Assembly (NCBI GenBank): GCA_014529385.2
Contig: CM043952.1
Span: forward strand, 151,431,057 to 151,495,056
Direction: 5' to 3'
DNA length: 64,000 nt
Origin: Adiantum capillus-veneris
Taxonomy: Eukaryota; Streptophyta; Polypodiopsida; Polypodiales; Pteridaceae
Below the pieces are notes generated by a model. That model made no database searches and was not told where the DNA came from. It was given only the letters and a program-made list of their open reading frames with translations. Positions 47,155-58,759 of this stretch are shown in pieces. The translations under genes and the position numbers were made by a program. The number at the start of each line of letters is the position of its first letter. The stretch's first letter is position 1.

Positions 47155-47376
47155 CTCAAGAATGACTACTCAAAAATGAAACCTCTTTGCATAAAGGCTT
47201 GCACCACAATCCTTTCTACTATGGGATTATGTTGAGCCCTCTATCTATTATATACAATTTGGAACTCCCAATGAGCCCAAGACCTTATACAATGTGAATA
47301 GAAAATATTGTGCACATCCTTAGCACATCCCTCTCTTGGTGCATAATCGGTGTTGCATGTGTTAGCTGCTTCTAAC
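46403..47376 (-). repeat. LTR copy 2 (minus orientation), 974 bp
   Basis: Plus-strand ends TGTTGGGGG..CTAACA. On the minus strand the purine run AGGAAGGGGGGAA (47377-47390) abuts the TGTTAG start, so this is a 3' LTR with its PPT. It contains a (GA)n run at 47112-47152. Confidence 0.82.
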
Positions 47377-47966
47377 ATTCCCCCCTTCCTAATTTGGCAC
47401 AAGTCCTCTTGTGCCACTAAAGCAAAGCACGGAGACATGGGTGAAAGCACATCCATGGAAGAATGTTGATCTGCAAGACATAAAACAAGTAATAATTATC
47501 AATGGCCAACAAGGATAAATAAAACATGAAGTATAGTGAACTTCATGCAAAGTGAACTTTTGCTTCTAAATATGGGTCAATCATAGTATAAAACTAAACA
47601 ACATAAAGCAAAAAAACACTTAAATTATCATGAAGATTAAACCACTTGAAATTTCAGTTTTATGCATGAAACACAAGCAATCAATTATGACTTTACGCTA
47701 ATGCAAGTTCATAAACCTACTAGCCTGAAAACTATATGACCAATCTTAATAAAGCATCCAAGTCTATCATGTCTGCGGGCTATAAAAAAACTCCTAATCT
47801 ATTAGTACATTGTCACAATTTTTTGAAGCTCATGGAAGTTTGTTTTAACATTCATAGAAAAACATACAGCACAATAAAAGGCTACCACCCCTAGGCAAGT
47901 CTAGCTATGACTCTCAGCTTCTTGAACCCTCAAGAAGGTGTTCCAAAATCCTATGGCGTCAAATGT
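47377..47966 (-). mobile_element. Internal region of a small non-autonomous LTR element
   Basis: 590 bp between LTR copies 2 and 3 with no coding frame. Together with two ~0.8-1-kb LTRs this looks like a TRIM/LARD-like derivative on the minus strand. The sequence next to copy 3 (TTTGACGCCATAGG on the minus strand) is a possible but unconfirmed primer site. Confidence 0.55.
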
Positions 47967-48783
47967 TGGGGGCAGTCACAGCATAACCTAATCAACCCAA
48001 GACCAACAAAACTATCAATCCTAGGATTGGCAACCTGGCCAGGGCATGGAAGCACGAGCATCATTAAATGTATCGAATGAGAGGATTCAAGAGAACGCTC
48101 TTCCAATGCAATAGAGATTAGCCATGAATCACTAACTCTAATCACATAATCAATCAAGCATCACCTACACACATTAAGCCCACCAAATCCCGACTTGCCA
48201 TAGACTAGAATCTCAAAGTACACTCTTGATAAGCACACACTAGTTGCATTGGTGTTGACCTCTCCAATCAACACATGCCAATCAAGGTACTTCATCCAAA
48301 GCTACACACATAAGGTGAATGGTGCTAGAGTTTCATTAAACCCATCCATACACAAGCAAACAATAGGGCACATATACTAATCATAAGATTGAGAACCAGC
48401 TTAATTAACCTAATTAGAGATGTTAAATATTGCAAATTGAGTGCTCTTAGAAGGATACGAGTGGTCATTAAGCAAGAAGTCATCACACACACTCAAATCT
48501 AGAATAATGAGATGGTGAAACTACTTCATGACATAATGGAATATAGAAGAATTAAAACTAATGAAGAAAGTAGAGATTAGATTAAGAAATGGTTCTCTAA
48601 TTACAATGGATTAGCACTAGCCTTCTAAGCATGGGCATTAAGCTCAAGGCTAGGCCATCCATAAATTGAACACTCAAGAGAGAGAGAGAGCTCTCAAGAA
48701 TGGATCCTCAAGAATGACTGCTCAAGAATGAAGCCTCTTTGCATAAAGGATTTCTTATAAAGGCTTGCACCACAATCCTATAC
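47967..48783 (-). repeat. LTR copy 3 (minus orientation), truncated
   Basis: Homologous to 46403 onward (TGTTGGGGGCAGTCACAGC..). Homology ends near 48783 before the outer LTR end is reached. The (GA)n run is only ~14 bp here (48677-48690), against ~40 and ~60 bp in the other copies. Confidence 0.82.
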
Positions 48784-49029
48784 ATAAGGTTTTGCTTTCT
48801 AGAAAAACCAAGATGTTGGCTCTGGAAACTAATTCCAAAATTTAGCTCTAGGATGGACCCACAGTCTTTAATCCCTTGACTGGTTGACTGGTGTTAGGTG
48901 GTCCTTCATAGACTTTATTTCTGGTCTCCTGCTCACGGCTATTATAGTCTTTGACTTTGCTGGTTTAAGGTTTGCAGGCCCAACCTATAGTAACTGATCT
49001 TATTCATGTTTGAATTTTTTCTTTTTAGG

Positions 49030-50594
49030 ACCACAAACCCTTTAGAATGTTAGCCCGCATGAGTATTAAACACAGCCCCGAGAATCATACAAAGATTCTC
49101 GAATAGATTAAGTTGTACTTTAAAGACCATAAACCAAAAAACTCTTTGGGAGTTAGAACCAGACCCTTCCTTGCTAGAAAGGCCAAGGATTGTATTACTT
49201 ACTACAGTAAGTAAATGTAACCTCACTATACTTTTTTGAAATATTACAGACTCTTGGTCTCTCACAAGGATTGGAATTGACCTCTGAGCCCCTCTCGGTG
49301 GCCACGTCTCTTGTCCTCAGATGTATTAACAGCTTGGATTCCTCTCAACTAATATATGACTCGGCTCTTATCTCAGACAAGAAAATGTATATCTTGCACA
49401 TGTTGTCTTTTAATAATTGGGTTAAAGTTTTGGCTACCCTAGACAAGGACTCCAAGGAAGGGGTGAATTTGATTGCCCAGTACATAGCCCAATATCCCAT
49501 ACTTTCTTCACAATACCAGCAAGAGCTTTCCCTATTCTCTTCCTCTGGTGCTGATCTGTCTAACTTTTTAAGGAAGTTGTGTGGCCTCAATCCATCTTTT
49601 GTTTGTACACCGGTTACCCCGACTATGCCTCAAACTTGTGGTATCTTTTGTAGGGAAAGTGCGGCTCTTGACGCCATCAAAGAATTTCAGAGTAATATTT
49701 GTTTCTTCAATGACTCTAACCTCTTGGAAATGGTGCCAAAAATCTCTAAAGATTTTCCTGTCCTACCTGTTAGACATATTGAAATTGAATCTTTTGGGGT
49801 TGACCATCAGCTTTGGGTCCTATTTAACAAGGCGTTCTTAGCACCCATTCTGAGTGAAACCTGGGTATACCTTGCCAACCTCCCTGCCTCTACTGTGAAG
49901 GACTGCAGACTCAAGATCTTAAAAGGTGGACAATTTTTTGACAAAGGGGAGCTCATCAAAGCACCCTTCAACCTCAATCTCATTGACCATTCTAAATGCC
50001 CTTCCAATAGTGGCTCTACATCCGTACTAAAGGAAACATGGAATTTGCTAAAAGTAACCCGGACTTCTACACAGAATCCATATGAAATGTTTTTTGGCCT
50101 TATGTAAAATGTACCTGCAGATTTCTTGACCCTAAAGCCTCTTGTGAATCCAACATCATGTGGTTTGATCATGCCTTTGGTTCATTATCAACCATCTTGA
50201 CCTACTTTTCCCAGCAAAACCAGTGGATTTTCACCTCTCTCTTATTTGCTCTTGGTTGGGTGGCCAAGCTAAACAAATAGTAATTGCTCAGATTTCCTTT
50301 AACATCTTTGGTGGATTAATGTTGGATATCCTAAAAGAATTAAAATTTGATGAATCAGGGATCTACCTAACTACTTATGCTAACTACAAAGGCGTTAAGA
50401 TCATCACTAGCTTACTCAAACCATGTATTGATGAGGATGATTCCCTTGCTCTGAAAAGACCCAACTCTCTTACTACCCCCAACTACTTTAGTTATTTTTT
50501 AACTCCTAGCTCTTTCTCTAACCGGGGGAAGGCTTGTAGCTACAACAGTGGAAGAGGCAGAAACTCCCCCATCAAGAATTTCCCTGGATTGTAA
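49030..50594 (+). pseudogene. Unrecognised frameshifted protein relic, possibly an endogenised viral gene
   Basis: A long plus-strand coding relic. An open piece at about 49030-49207 (one stop) is followed, in a different frame, by an unbroken 299-codon stretch 49211-50107. The reading then moves to another frame at about 50105-50280 and another at 50270-50594, which ends with a Ser/Gly/Arg-rich tail. The 49271-50107 part begins LELTSEPLSVATSLVLRC and is not repetitive; it contains PVRHIEIESFGVDHQLW. No transposon motif is present. I do not recognise the family. Single-gene, intron-poor, frameshifted relics without transposon ends are often endogenised plant-virus genes such as nucleoproteins, but this is only a guess. 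A 43-bp GTAAGT..ACAG stretch at 49207-49249 looks intron-like but is very short and does not restore the frame. Confidence 0.5.
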
Positions 50595-50597
50595 TCC

Positions 50598-50876
50598 TTG
50601 GTGGTATTGCAGGTTACTACAAGCCCTTGCGGTCGAAGAACTCCAACAAGGTTGCTTCAAACCAAGGTTATATCTACATACACTTTCTCTTCCACAATGT
50701 ACTTCTCAATTGGATACAGCCTAAACCCTTTTTTTGTGAGTGCTTTGACCTTCTTTTTGGCAATCACAAATTACTTCGATAATATACTCATTGGATGGAA
50801 GTATCAACAACCCGTAAAAAACTTGGTTTATAGTAATGATTTTCTTCGGCATGAATCTGTTCCGGAATGTACATGA
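50598..50876 (+). pseudogene. Short hydrophobic ORF after the unknown relic
   Basis: 92 codons with one strongly hydrophobic segment (NPFFVSALTFFLAI). In an overlapping frame to about 51.08 kb lies a second one (STFVLVILGLLKIL). It could be part of the same relic's source sequence, such as a small membrane protein, or chance. No family recognised. Confidence 0.25.
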
Positions 50877-50879
50877 TAT

Positions 50880-52615
50880 TAATTTACCACACTCTACAAG
50901 AACTTTGATACATATGGTAAGCACGTTTGTACTTGTGATCTTAGGATTATTGAAAATATTAAAGTACGTAGAATCTTGGCCAATGGGCTCAATCACATAC
51001 CTAACTCCCCCAAAAAACCCTTACCTTGCTCTATCAGCTGTACTAAGGTGCCTCACTGACCTTGTCAGTGCTCTCTGATGCCATTCATATTCACTGTTTT
51101 GTAATGGCATGGGGTTTACATTGGCTTTTGAAAATGGGATTTTTTGCTACCGCTCTACTAAGTCTGACTGTACTCTGTTGATAATAACCGAACCTACCTT
51201 GGTGGCTTAATGAGCATCAGGTTGTTGCGTGAGTTACTTAAATACTGTCGCTTTTTTCACTTAGTCTCAAGCATTTTATGATGTTTCGGGTATGATTTAT
51301 CAACTGCTAATCGTTTGTTAATTTTTTGTAAAAACTGGCCTGATTGGGGGACTACTCTTCATTAACAATGGTTTTGTTGTGGGGTTTGCTGCTATGTAGC
51401 TTAGCTTGGCAAAACGTTTTTGATGGTAATCTGACACATTATGGGGGCTTACGGATTCCTTTTAATACATGAACTTTGTAGCCATGTTGGGTATAGGTAC
51501 ATACTTGAGGGGGTGGTGTTTTATGTCCTACTATGCACTGATTCTTAGAGGGGATTGAGCCCGGTTGCACCATTTTGCTGTACTTACTTCTTTATTGATT
51601 GGGATAGGCTATACATTGCACTGTCTACAATCACATAGCTGGTTGGCTGGTGGTGATGTTCTCTGTCCAACTGCAGAATGATTTATAATGGTTTGAGGTG
51701 TTGGACCCTATTGCATATCATTGCAGTACTTGGTCTGTACTCTATGCAGTTAGGATGTATTCATTTGGAAGAATGGTGCTCCTTTTACAAGCTTTGAGTG
51801 TCGAGGGGAAACTAACACTATAAAGCATGACACATATTTTTTTCAAAAACTTCATGGTTTGGCTCATAAACCTGGCTTTTTATCAGGGTTCCTTGTTACT
51901 TGGTTGGCTAAAAAAAGAGAAATATGATTAAGTGATAGGATTTAGAGTCCATTTTACCATAATGGACGTCTGACCTAATTTTTAAAAAAAATCTAAGCTT
52001 GTTACTCTATGAGAACTTTAAATGGAATTTTTGAGAAAAAATTCTTATATAAACTTCATTTGATTGGGTTTTTGAGGAATTGATAAAACCGATGATTTTC
52101 TTAAAAAAAGGGGGGTGATTCAGACACTTGGATTAGAAGGGGTGATGGCTTGTTACTCTATGAGAACTTTAAAAGGATTTTTTAAGAAAAAGAAAAGTGA
52201 AAACATCTTTACTTAAATCTATGGACTAAGCTTGTAAAAGTTTAAAAAAAGTTTGTAAGATGGACATGGATAACAACTAGTATAGTCCATTGATACCTAT
52301 AAAACACATCCATGGCTAACTGAATTGTTGTCTTGTTTGGATGGATGCAGGTAATGGATCTATCTTATCTTGGAAGTTTTTTTTGACTCTAGGAAGCTGT
52401 CCTACACTGGATTACACACTCACTTACTATTTGGGAAGTTCATATGTTATTTGTATACTAGAATGAGACCTCATTCTTACAAACATTGTACAAAAATAAT
52501 TCTAAGACTGAGTTGTTTTTGTACTTATCTTTTTTTTTTCTACAGCCATCTGTCTTTTGAATGTAAAAAGTTTAATTATGTCATATTATTTATGGTAAAA
52601 GAGCTACACACACAC
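50880..52615. other. No gene recognised
   Basis: Only short frames. A ~151-bp imperfect duplication is visible: GCTTGTTACTCTATGAGAAC at about 51997 and again at about 52149, each followed by TTTAA and a GGA..TTTTTgAGAAAAA run. Otherwise no coding or repeat signal is supported. Confidence 0.5.
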
Positions 52616-52617
52616 AT

Positions 52618-52642
52618 AGAGAGATAGATAGATAGATAGATT
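52618..52642. repeat. (GATA)n microsatellite, LINE tail
   Basis: About six GATA units after a short GAGA patch. Read on the minus strand it is the (TATC)n 3' tail of the LINE-like element. Confidence 0.85.
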
Positions 52643-52899
52643 GTATTACCATGCTCAGAGGTCAAATATGACCTATGGGACCAAAGTTACATGTGATGTA
52701 GTATGTGTATGGCTGGTGAGTGACTCTCGATGCTCTAAAATTGTGGTGATGAGAGTCTGAATGGAGAGCCCACACTGTGGCTGGGAGAGAAAAGTGTGTA
52801 GGTCTAAGTCATTGCTGAAAATGTGAGAGAATCAAGTTTAAATGTGACCAAAAGCTAAGCACTCTAGTAGTGTGTAGTATTTAGACTCTCGAACTTGCA

Positions 52900-54560
52900 G
52901 TGATCATAACGTTCACAATTGATTTGACTCTTCTCCATTGCCCCAATGCCCTGTTTTGCATCGAAGGAAATGGGAACTAAGTCGAATGGCTGCGATAGTG
53001 TGTATCACCAAAGGGGATAGGCTCAAGGATGTAAGCGTGATATAGTTTCCTCTTTCAGCGCGAAGAAAATGGTTTTGTAGCTGGGGGCAATATGGGTGGT
53101 GCAATGTATGAAGCTTCACCCACCGGATTTCTCCCAAGCCATAATGCATTGGCGTTGTAGAAAACTTTCATTCACTTGGGAGTCAATTGAATCATCATGT
53201 AGCAAGTGTAATGCATCCCATCTCCCAAACCACTTCTTATGTCTTGCATCCATCTCGTGCTCAAGATTTCGCTTTTATGCGTCTTTTGAACTTTTTTGCT
53301 TGCTTCCCATGTAATTGTAGGAAGTTGATGTGAGGGGTTTTGACGCATATTTATCATGTACTCCACAACCCTTTCCATGCCCATAACATCAATTGGAAGA
53401 GATTCCGACCAAGAAGTAGGAGCATATATATTGTTTGTGTCTTAACTTGGAGAAAGTTTGTAAGAAAACACTTTTGGACATTCTCGAACGTTTTCCAAGT
53501 AGATTTTGAGATTCTCCCGCCCCACACTTCAACTCCATAAAGAAGAACCAGTGTCACCAATGCATCAAAAAGGTACTTCTTGAGAACCTAACATTGATGT
53601 TTCCCGCATTACACATGTTCTCAAATGCATAATATGCTCTCTTTCCCACTTCCAAATGACACATAGTACATTCATGCCACTTGTGATTGGACGGAACCTC
53701 AAGGCCAAGGTACTTAAATCTCTGAACAACTTCAAGTGTCTCATCACTGTACACAATGCATGGCTCCTCCTTATAGTTGGTTTTCACAAGCATAACCTTT
53801 GTTTTGGATTCATTCACAATCAGCCCACTATGCAAGCAAAAGTTCTCAAGGACAACCATAAACTTTTGTGCATCTTCTAAAGTGTGTGCTAGAAGCACTA
53901 CATCATCCGCATACAACAAAAGCATGATTACCACATTGCAAATAGCTCTTCAATGCCTTCTTCTTGCATAAAGTCAAGTACCATTTGTTCCAATTGATCG
54001 ATGCATAGAACAAAGAGAGTTGGTGACAACGGAAATCCTTATTTAACCCCAATAGTGCTTACAAAATTTTTGAAATTTCTCTTCCCATGTGCAATTGACA
54101 AATCACCTTCTCATACATTTGAGAAACTACAAGCATAAACTCACTTGGCACTTGGAGTTCTTCCATCCTTCTCCACAAATTGTTACGTGGAATCATATCA
54201 AAGGTTTTCTTAAAGTCCACAAAACAAAAATACAATCGCTTGCCTTTCAACCGACTTTCCTCCCATGAGAACACAAAGAGTGACAATATAATTAATGGTG
54301 TTATGCCATTGACAAAAACCGCTTGTCCTTTTGCACGCTTGTCACTCTCTTCAGCCTAATCACTTAATTTCATCTCCATTATGCACCCAAAAAACTTTTC
54401 CATAGAGACCCAATCATTATAGTCCGGTAGTTCTTTACATTTTTTACATCCCCTCCTTTATGGAAAGGCTTAACCCAATTAGTAATCTAATCATAAGGCA
54501 TACCATGTTGAAGTGCAAAGTTGAACATATCACACATCAACTCATGGGTAAAATCTCCCA
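52900..54560 (-). pseudogene. Reverse transcriptase of the LINE-like element
   Basis: Conserved RT blocks appear in order on the minus strand: HELMCDMFNFALQHG and WVKPFHKGGDVKNV..YR near 54.42-54.55 kb, LYFCFVDFKKTFDMIPRNNLW near 54.2 kb, catalytic LLYADDVVLLA at about 53.9 kb, then VVQRFKYLGLEV, the thumb VLLYGVEVWGGRISKSTW, and a C-terminal RLSSHFLRCKTGHWGN piece near 52.95 kb. At least three frameshifts or stops interrupt it. The YADD active site itself is intact. No apurinic endonuclease domain is seen between the coiled coil and RT. Confidence 0.85.
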
Positions 54561-54569
54561 TCCATTTGA

Positions 54570-55246
54570 TCATCTCCGGCTTGATACCTTGAAGATCTCC
54601 CTCTTTGCGAGTGGCCAACTTTTCAAGGCCACTGTATACATTCTCAATAGTAAGAAGGAGGCATCTCTAACTTCTCTTCGAGAATTCCACGAAGAACAAT
54701 GTTCTTGGAATGTCGCTCCCATTCCTACATTCTTTGTTTGAGCCATAGCTTGCATGAGGGAGGAATTAGGAACCACATTGCTACCACATACATCATTCCG
54801 AGAATTGTTTGTGCATACATTTTTCATGTCGCATACATCCCGGCTCCTGTTGTCAAATTTCTCCTCTTTCAATACATGATCATGCTCTACTTTGCTCATG
54901 CAATCCTTCAAAGCATTCAAGTCCACAAGAGAGCATTTACATTCCTTGACTTCCTCTTCAAGTTGCATCAAACATGTTGTTTGCATCTTAAGTGTCCTCT
55001 TGTGATTCTCATTCTCTACCACAAGAACCCTTAGAGTGCCATTCTCCATTCCAAGTGCTTGTGATTTTTCACCTTGTTTGTTTACGGTCTCTTGCAACGA
55101 TACCAAGTATGCCATGATCATGGTTTCCGATGTCTTTGGTTGAGTGGTTGTGTTCTATCTCCACACTTAGGAGATTTCGGATCATTTTGTACAATGGTTG
55201 TGGACCCTATTGAAGAAGAAGAACCCTTGCAAATTTCGGAAGACAT
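54570..55246 (-). pseudogene. Coiled-coil ORF upstream of the LINE RT
   Basis: Starts MSSEICKGSSSS at 55246, shifts frame near 55.15 kb, and continues 55121-54570: AYLVSLQETVNKQGE, LRVLVVENENHKRTL, CLMQLEEEVKECK (heptad-like), then a Cys-containing stretch (VCDMKNVC). It is homologous to the split copy at 34140-34231 plus 43107-43419. It could be a LINE ORF1. I recognise no RNA-binding motif. Confidence 0.65.
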
Positions 55247-55249
55247 TGT

Positions 55250-55609
55250 ATGTAAAATAAGAGATGAGAGTCAACTTTGTTGAACTTGTTCACTTTAGAA
55301 ATGTTGCAACAGAAACGCCTTCCATAACTTTGAATGAGAGAGGAGGAGGAGGACGTTCTTGGCTACTCCATTGGAGGGAGGGGCAAAAATGGGTAGTGGT
55401 GGTAGGATTAGGGGCGGCACATGGTGGTAGTAAGTTAGAACCACTACCCACCAATGGTGGGCTAAGGTGGTGGTGGCCATGGATGCTAAGAGGCGACAAT
55501 GGGAGATAGTGGTGGTGGGATGGAAAAAAAGAAGCTATGAGCTCCCTCCATAACCGTCCCCCTACCTTGGTTGCACTCATCGTATCTTTCATTATTTCTT
55601 CATATTGTG
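55250..55609. other. No gene; G/T-rich spacer
   Basis: Contains GGTGG-rich DNA at 55.39-55.52 kb with repeated GGTGGTGG words. Frames across it are low-complexity. The first ~85 bp are homologous to 43430-43520, so they belong upstream of the coiled-coil ORF. Confidence 0.45.
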
Positions 55610-55970
55610 TCTATTGACTACAAGGAGAGTCCAAAGATGAGTCTAATTCTATTGTTTTCCATCTTTTGGATTCCTCCTATGCTATCTCTTTTTCTTTTCA
55701 CTTCAGCTCGTTATGAATTCTTTGTCAGGTATTGTTAGCTAATTTTAGACCAACCTTTGCCGACTGTCTTCTTTCTTGTTTGAGCTTCTCTACTCTAGCA
55801 TCTAATTCTACATCATTGGAGTCGAAGGAGGAGGAATTTTTTTGGGCTTCTACCGCTTTCTTCTGTTCCTCAGCTTTATTTGCCAGTCGTTCTTCTCTTA
55901 ACTTTTGAGCTTCTTCCATAGAGCGTTGCACTTATGTTTTGGGACTTTGCTCTTCTTGCTGTGGTTTCTT
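55610..55970 (-). pseudogene. aORF remnant of element C
   Basis: Shares with element A's extra ORF the words SMEEAQKLREE (TMEEAQALREK in A) and IHNELK-K (near 55.71 and 7.16 kb), in the same order and on the same strand as the integrase. A charged helix (VELDARVEKLKQERRQ) sits between them. This places the extra ORF downstream of integrase in a second family member. Confidence 0.68.
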
Positions 55971-57058
55971 TCAGGTCAGAGGTATTCATCCTTTGTTACT
56001 CACTATCTTGATCAGTAGCTCGTATCTTGTAAAGATATTTTCATACAAGAACGGTGTTGTTGTTCTTACGTCGCTTTGTCTTCCACCCACTTTGGTACAA
56101 TAATCGCGGACACGATGATATATTGAGCATGTGTTCTATATGCAAGAGGTGTAATAGGTCCAAAAAAGTCTATCTCCCATTTGGAAAAATCCCTTGCTCC
56201 CATCATAGGTTGTAATGGAATTTTGTCTCACCTCATAGATGCTTTGGTATGTTGACATTCGTCACAATGTTTCACATATTTTTGAGCATCCATGAACAAG
56301 ATTGGCCACCAAATTCTTGCAAGAAGCATTTCTTTCGTAGTTTTATCTACAAAGAAAATGTCCACCTACCTATCTGGCATGAGCTTGCTCAAGAATTGGG
56401 ATGTATTCACTTTTTGTGGAACATATTCACAGGTTGTTATGATTTCCTTGCTTGTAGAGGTGGTTCTCAATTATCACGTAGCTTTTAGCTTCGATTTGAA
56501 TGGACTTCCATTTGAATTTACTCATCCCCTCTGGCAAGATACCTTTGTCTAGGTAATCCACAATGTACTTACTCCATTTGGGTGTAGGTGCTATTGTGAA
56601 TAGTGTTGCATGTTTGATAGGTTCTTGGTTTGCACAAACATTACACAAATATATATATATAGTCAGGAATAGCTCAATGCATAATAGGCTAGTACACACC
56701 AAGTCTCATCAATCGTTGAAATGTTTGCATTTTTCCATTGTGAATCCAGATCATTTGTACATGAGCTTGGCCCAAGTACACATCTTTTTCTGTTGGCTCT
56801 ATATATAGCCTCAATAGTCCATCATTCCCTTTCTAATATATCCTTTTATCTATCAGCACAAGTGTTTGCAACGATGACTAATGGCTACCTTTCAACCTGT
56901 AATGATCCATGATAGGTTTGCTCCACCTTGGTACCACCTCATTATTGAATAGATATGAGTCGGGCAGGTCATTGTCAACTCCTTGAGGTACTTTCCCATG
57001 AGTCAATCTAGACAAATGGTTAGCCCTTCGATGGGTAGTCCCTTTCTTGACTACAACC

Positions 57059-57525
57059 ATTAGGGAAAATTTGGACTCTCAAAGGGACCCTATAAGGACT
57101 TTGACTTTCTCGCTCTTGTCCAAAACGGGCGCACGGTAAAATTTTTACAAATGAAATCAAAGCTTATTGGACCTTTTGGATTTAGAATGTACTCATCAAG
57201 ATCTATCCATTGATATATAGCATGACATCATATTCTTTATATTCTAGAAGATTTCATTTTTGGATGTGACAATTTCGTCTTATAAATGGAATCTCTCCCC
57301 ACATTTCAACTGTAGTGGGGAGGCCATAACTTCTACAAATCAACTCCAAATTTTTTGGAGTCTGGGGACTTAGAACCTACTTTCTAAGATCTTTCCAATG
57401 ATATGTTGGTTGATAGGGTATTGACAAAATGTTTATGTACTTCACCGGGTTGCCCACTTTGGACAAGAGAGTCAAAGTCAAATCTCTTTAGCCCCTTTGA
57501 GAGTCCAATTTTTCCCTAATGGGTG
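57059..57525. mobile_element. MITE-like element inserted in element C
   Basis: About 466 bp bounded by inverted repeats of roughly 65 bp: CATTAGGGAAAATTTGGACT.. on the left, and the reverse complement of ..AGTCCAATTTTTCCCTAATG on the right. Both also contain CTCTCAAAGGG and TTTGACTTT. Removing it restores element C coding (..EFDF|VVVKKGTT..). No coding inside. A clear target duplication could not be delimited, so the superfamily is open. Confidence 0.8.
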
Positions 57526-58759
57526 AAGTCAAACTCAAGATGCAATATGATAAACCATCAAACAATGTGTCTTGTATTTCATGGTTTGTTCACCAAGTAT
57601 AATAGTGTTTGATGATCCACAAAGAATACAAATTTGCAAGAAGATAGTGTCTAAACTTTTTCATGGCATAGAACATTCCTAATCCTTCCCTTTTTATGAT
57701 CATGTAATTTCTTTCCACACTATTAAGTTGTCTTCAGTAGTAATAGATGAAAAAATCCATGTTGTATCCTTCCCTTTCCGTGGTCATGTAATTTCTTTTC
57801 GCAGTATTAAGTTTTTTGCAAGAGGAATGTTGTTTTCTCTAGGCTGTGCTAAGATGCATTTAATCTCACATGTCAATGCATCCATGTGGACATGAAATAT
57901 CTTATTCAAACTGAGAGCTTTTAGAATTGGAGCAAAAATCAATCTTTGCTTTAATTACAAGAATACTTTCTCACACTTGTCAAACTTTGTGATGAGAGAG
58001 AGCATACAGAGGTTTGGCAATGATTGCGTACATATAGATAAATCTTCTATGGTAACCACAATGTCCCATAAAGGCTTGTACCTCTCTAAATGTTGGAAGA
58101 GAAAGAATCACTTCTATCTTCTCAAGGTCTGTAGAAATGCCATTTTTGGACACAATGTGCCCTAAAATCTTCCCCAGTGTTACCATGAAGACACACTTCT
58201 TCGGATTTAAGCAGATACGATAATTTTTTATTTCTTGAAGATCTTTTTCAGATGCTCTATGTGTTTGTTTCTCAGGAGAGAATGCATGCATAAGTTATCC
58301 ATGTAAATTACTAAAAATTGTCTTAGATACTCTTTGAACGCACGACTCATTAGCCTTTGGAATGTGGGAGGTGCGTTCTTTCATCCAAATGGTAGTACTC
58401 TATAAGCAAATATGTCCCACTCTGTTGCAAAGGCTGTCTTATGCTGATCCTTTGGCTTTATGGCAAGTTGATTGTAGTCTAAAAAGCCATCAAGAAAGTT
58501 GTAAGCTTCCTTGTCCACAACTCTCTCAATCACATGATTAATAATCCATAAGGGATAATTATCTTTGGTGGTGGGAGTGTTTATGTATTTGAGATTTACA
58601 CAAACTTGCAATTTATCATTCTTTTTAGGCACTACCACAATTGGTGACAACCAATCTGTGTGTTCAATCCCATAGATAAACTCCACTTTCTTAAGCTTGT
58701 CTATCTCCTCTTTGATCTTTTTGGTGAAAGTTTCATTGTACGTATAGAAACGTTGTCTG

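Larger units (their letters stand above)
52616..55246 (-). mobile_element. LINE-like non-LTR element with (TATC)n tail
   Basis: The minus strand runs from a coiled-coil ORF (ATG 55246) through RT to a 3' end with a (TATC)n tail, seen as GATA repeats at 52618-52642 on the plus strand. The sequence before the tail (GGTCATATTTGACC..) resembles the 3' end of the LINE fragment at 45.37-45.41 kb. No poly(A) is present; a microsatellite tail is known for some LINE clades. All frames are decayed. Confidence 0.72.

Noticed and set aside
45476-47376. Inverted repeat as a giant fold-back DNA transposon
   Set aside because: The arms are LTRs: one has a PPT at its edge and a third direct copy lies 0.6 kb away.
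48784-49029. Possible promoter or gene before the unknown relic
   Set aside because: No coding, promoter or repeat signal could be supported in this stretch.
50598-51078. Triple-gene-block-like pair of small viral membrane proteins
   Set aside because: Two hydrophobic segments are visible, but the conserved loop motif is not convincing and no upstream helicase motif is seen.
54460-54741. Plus-strand ORF over the LINE-like element
   Set aside because: Antisense shadow of the RT and coiled-coil coding strand.
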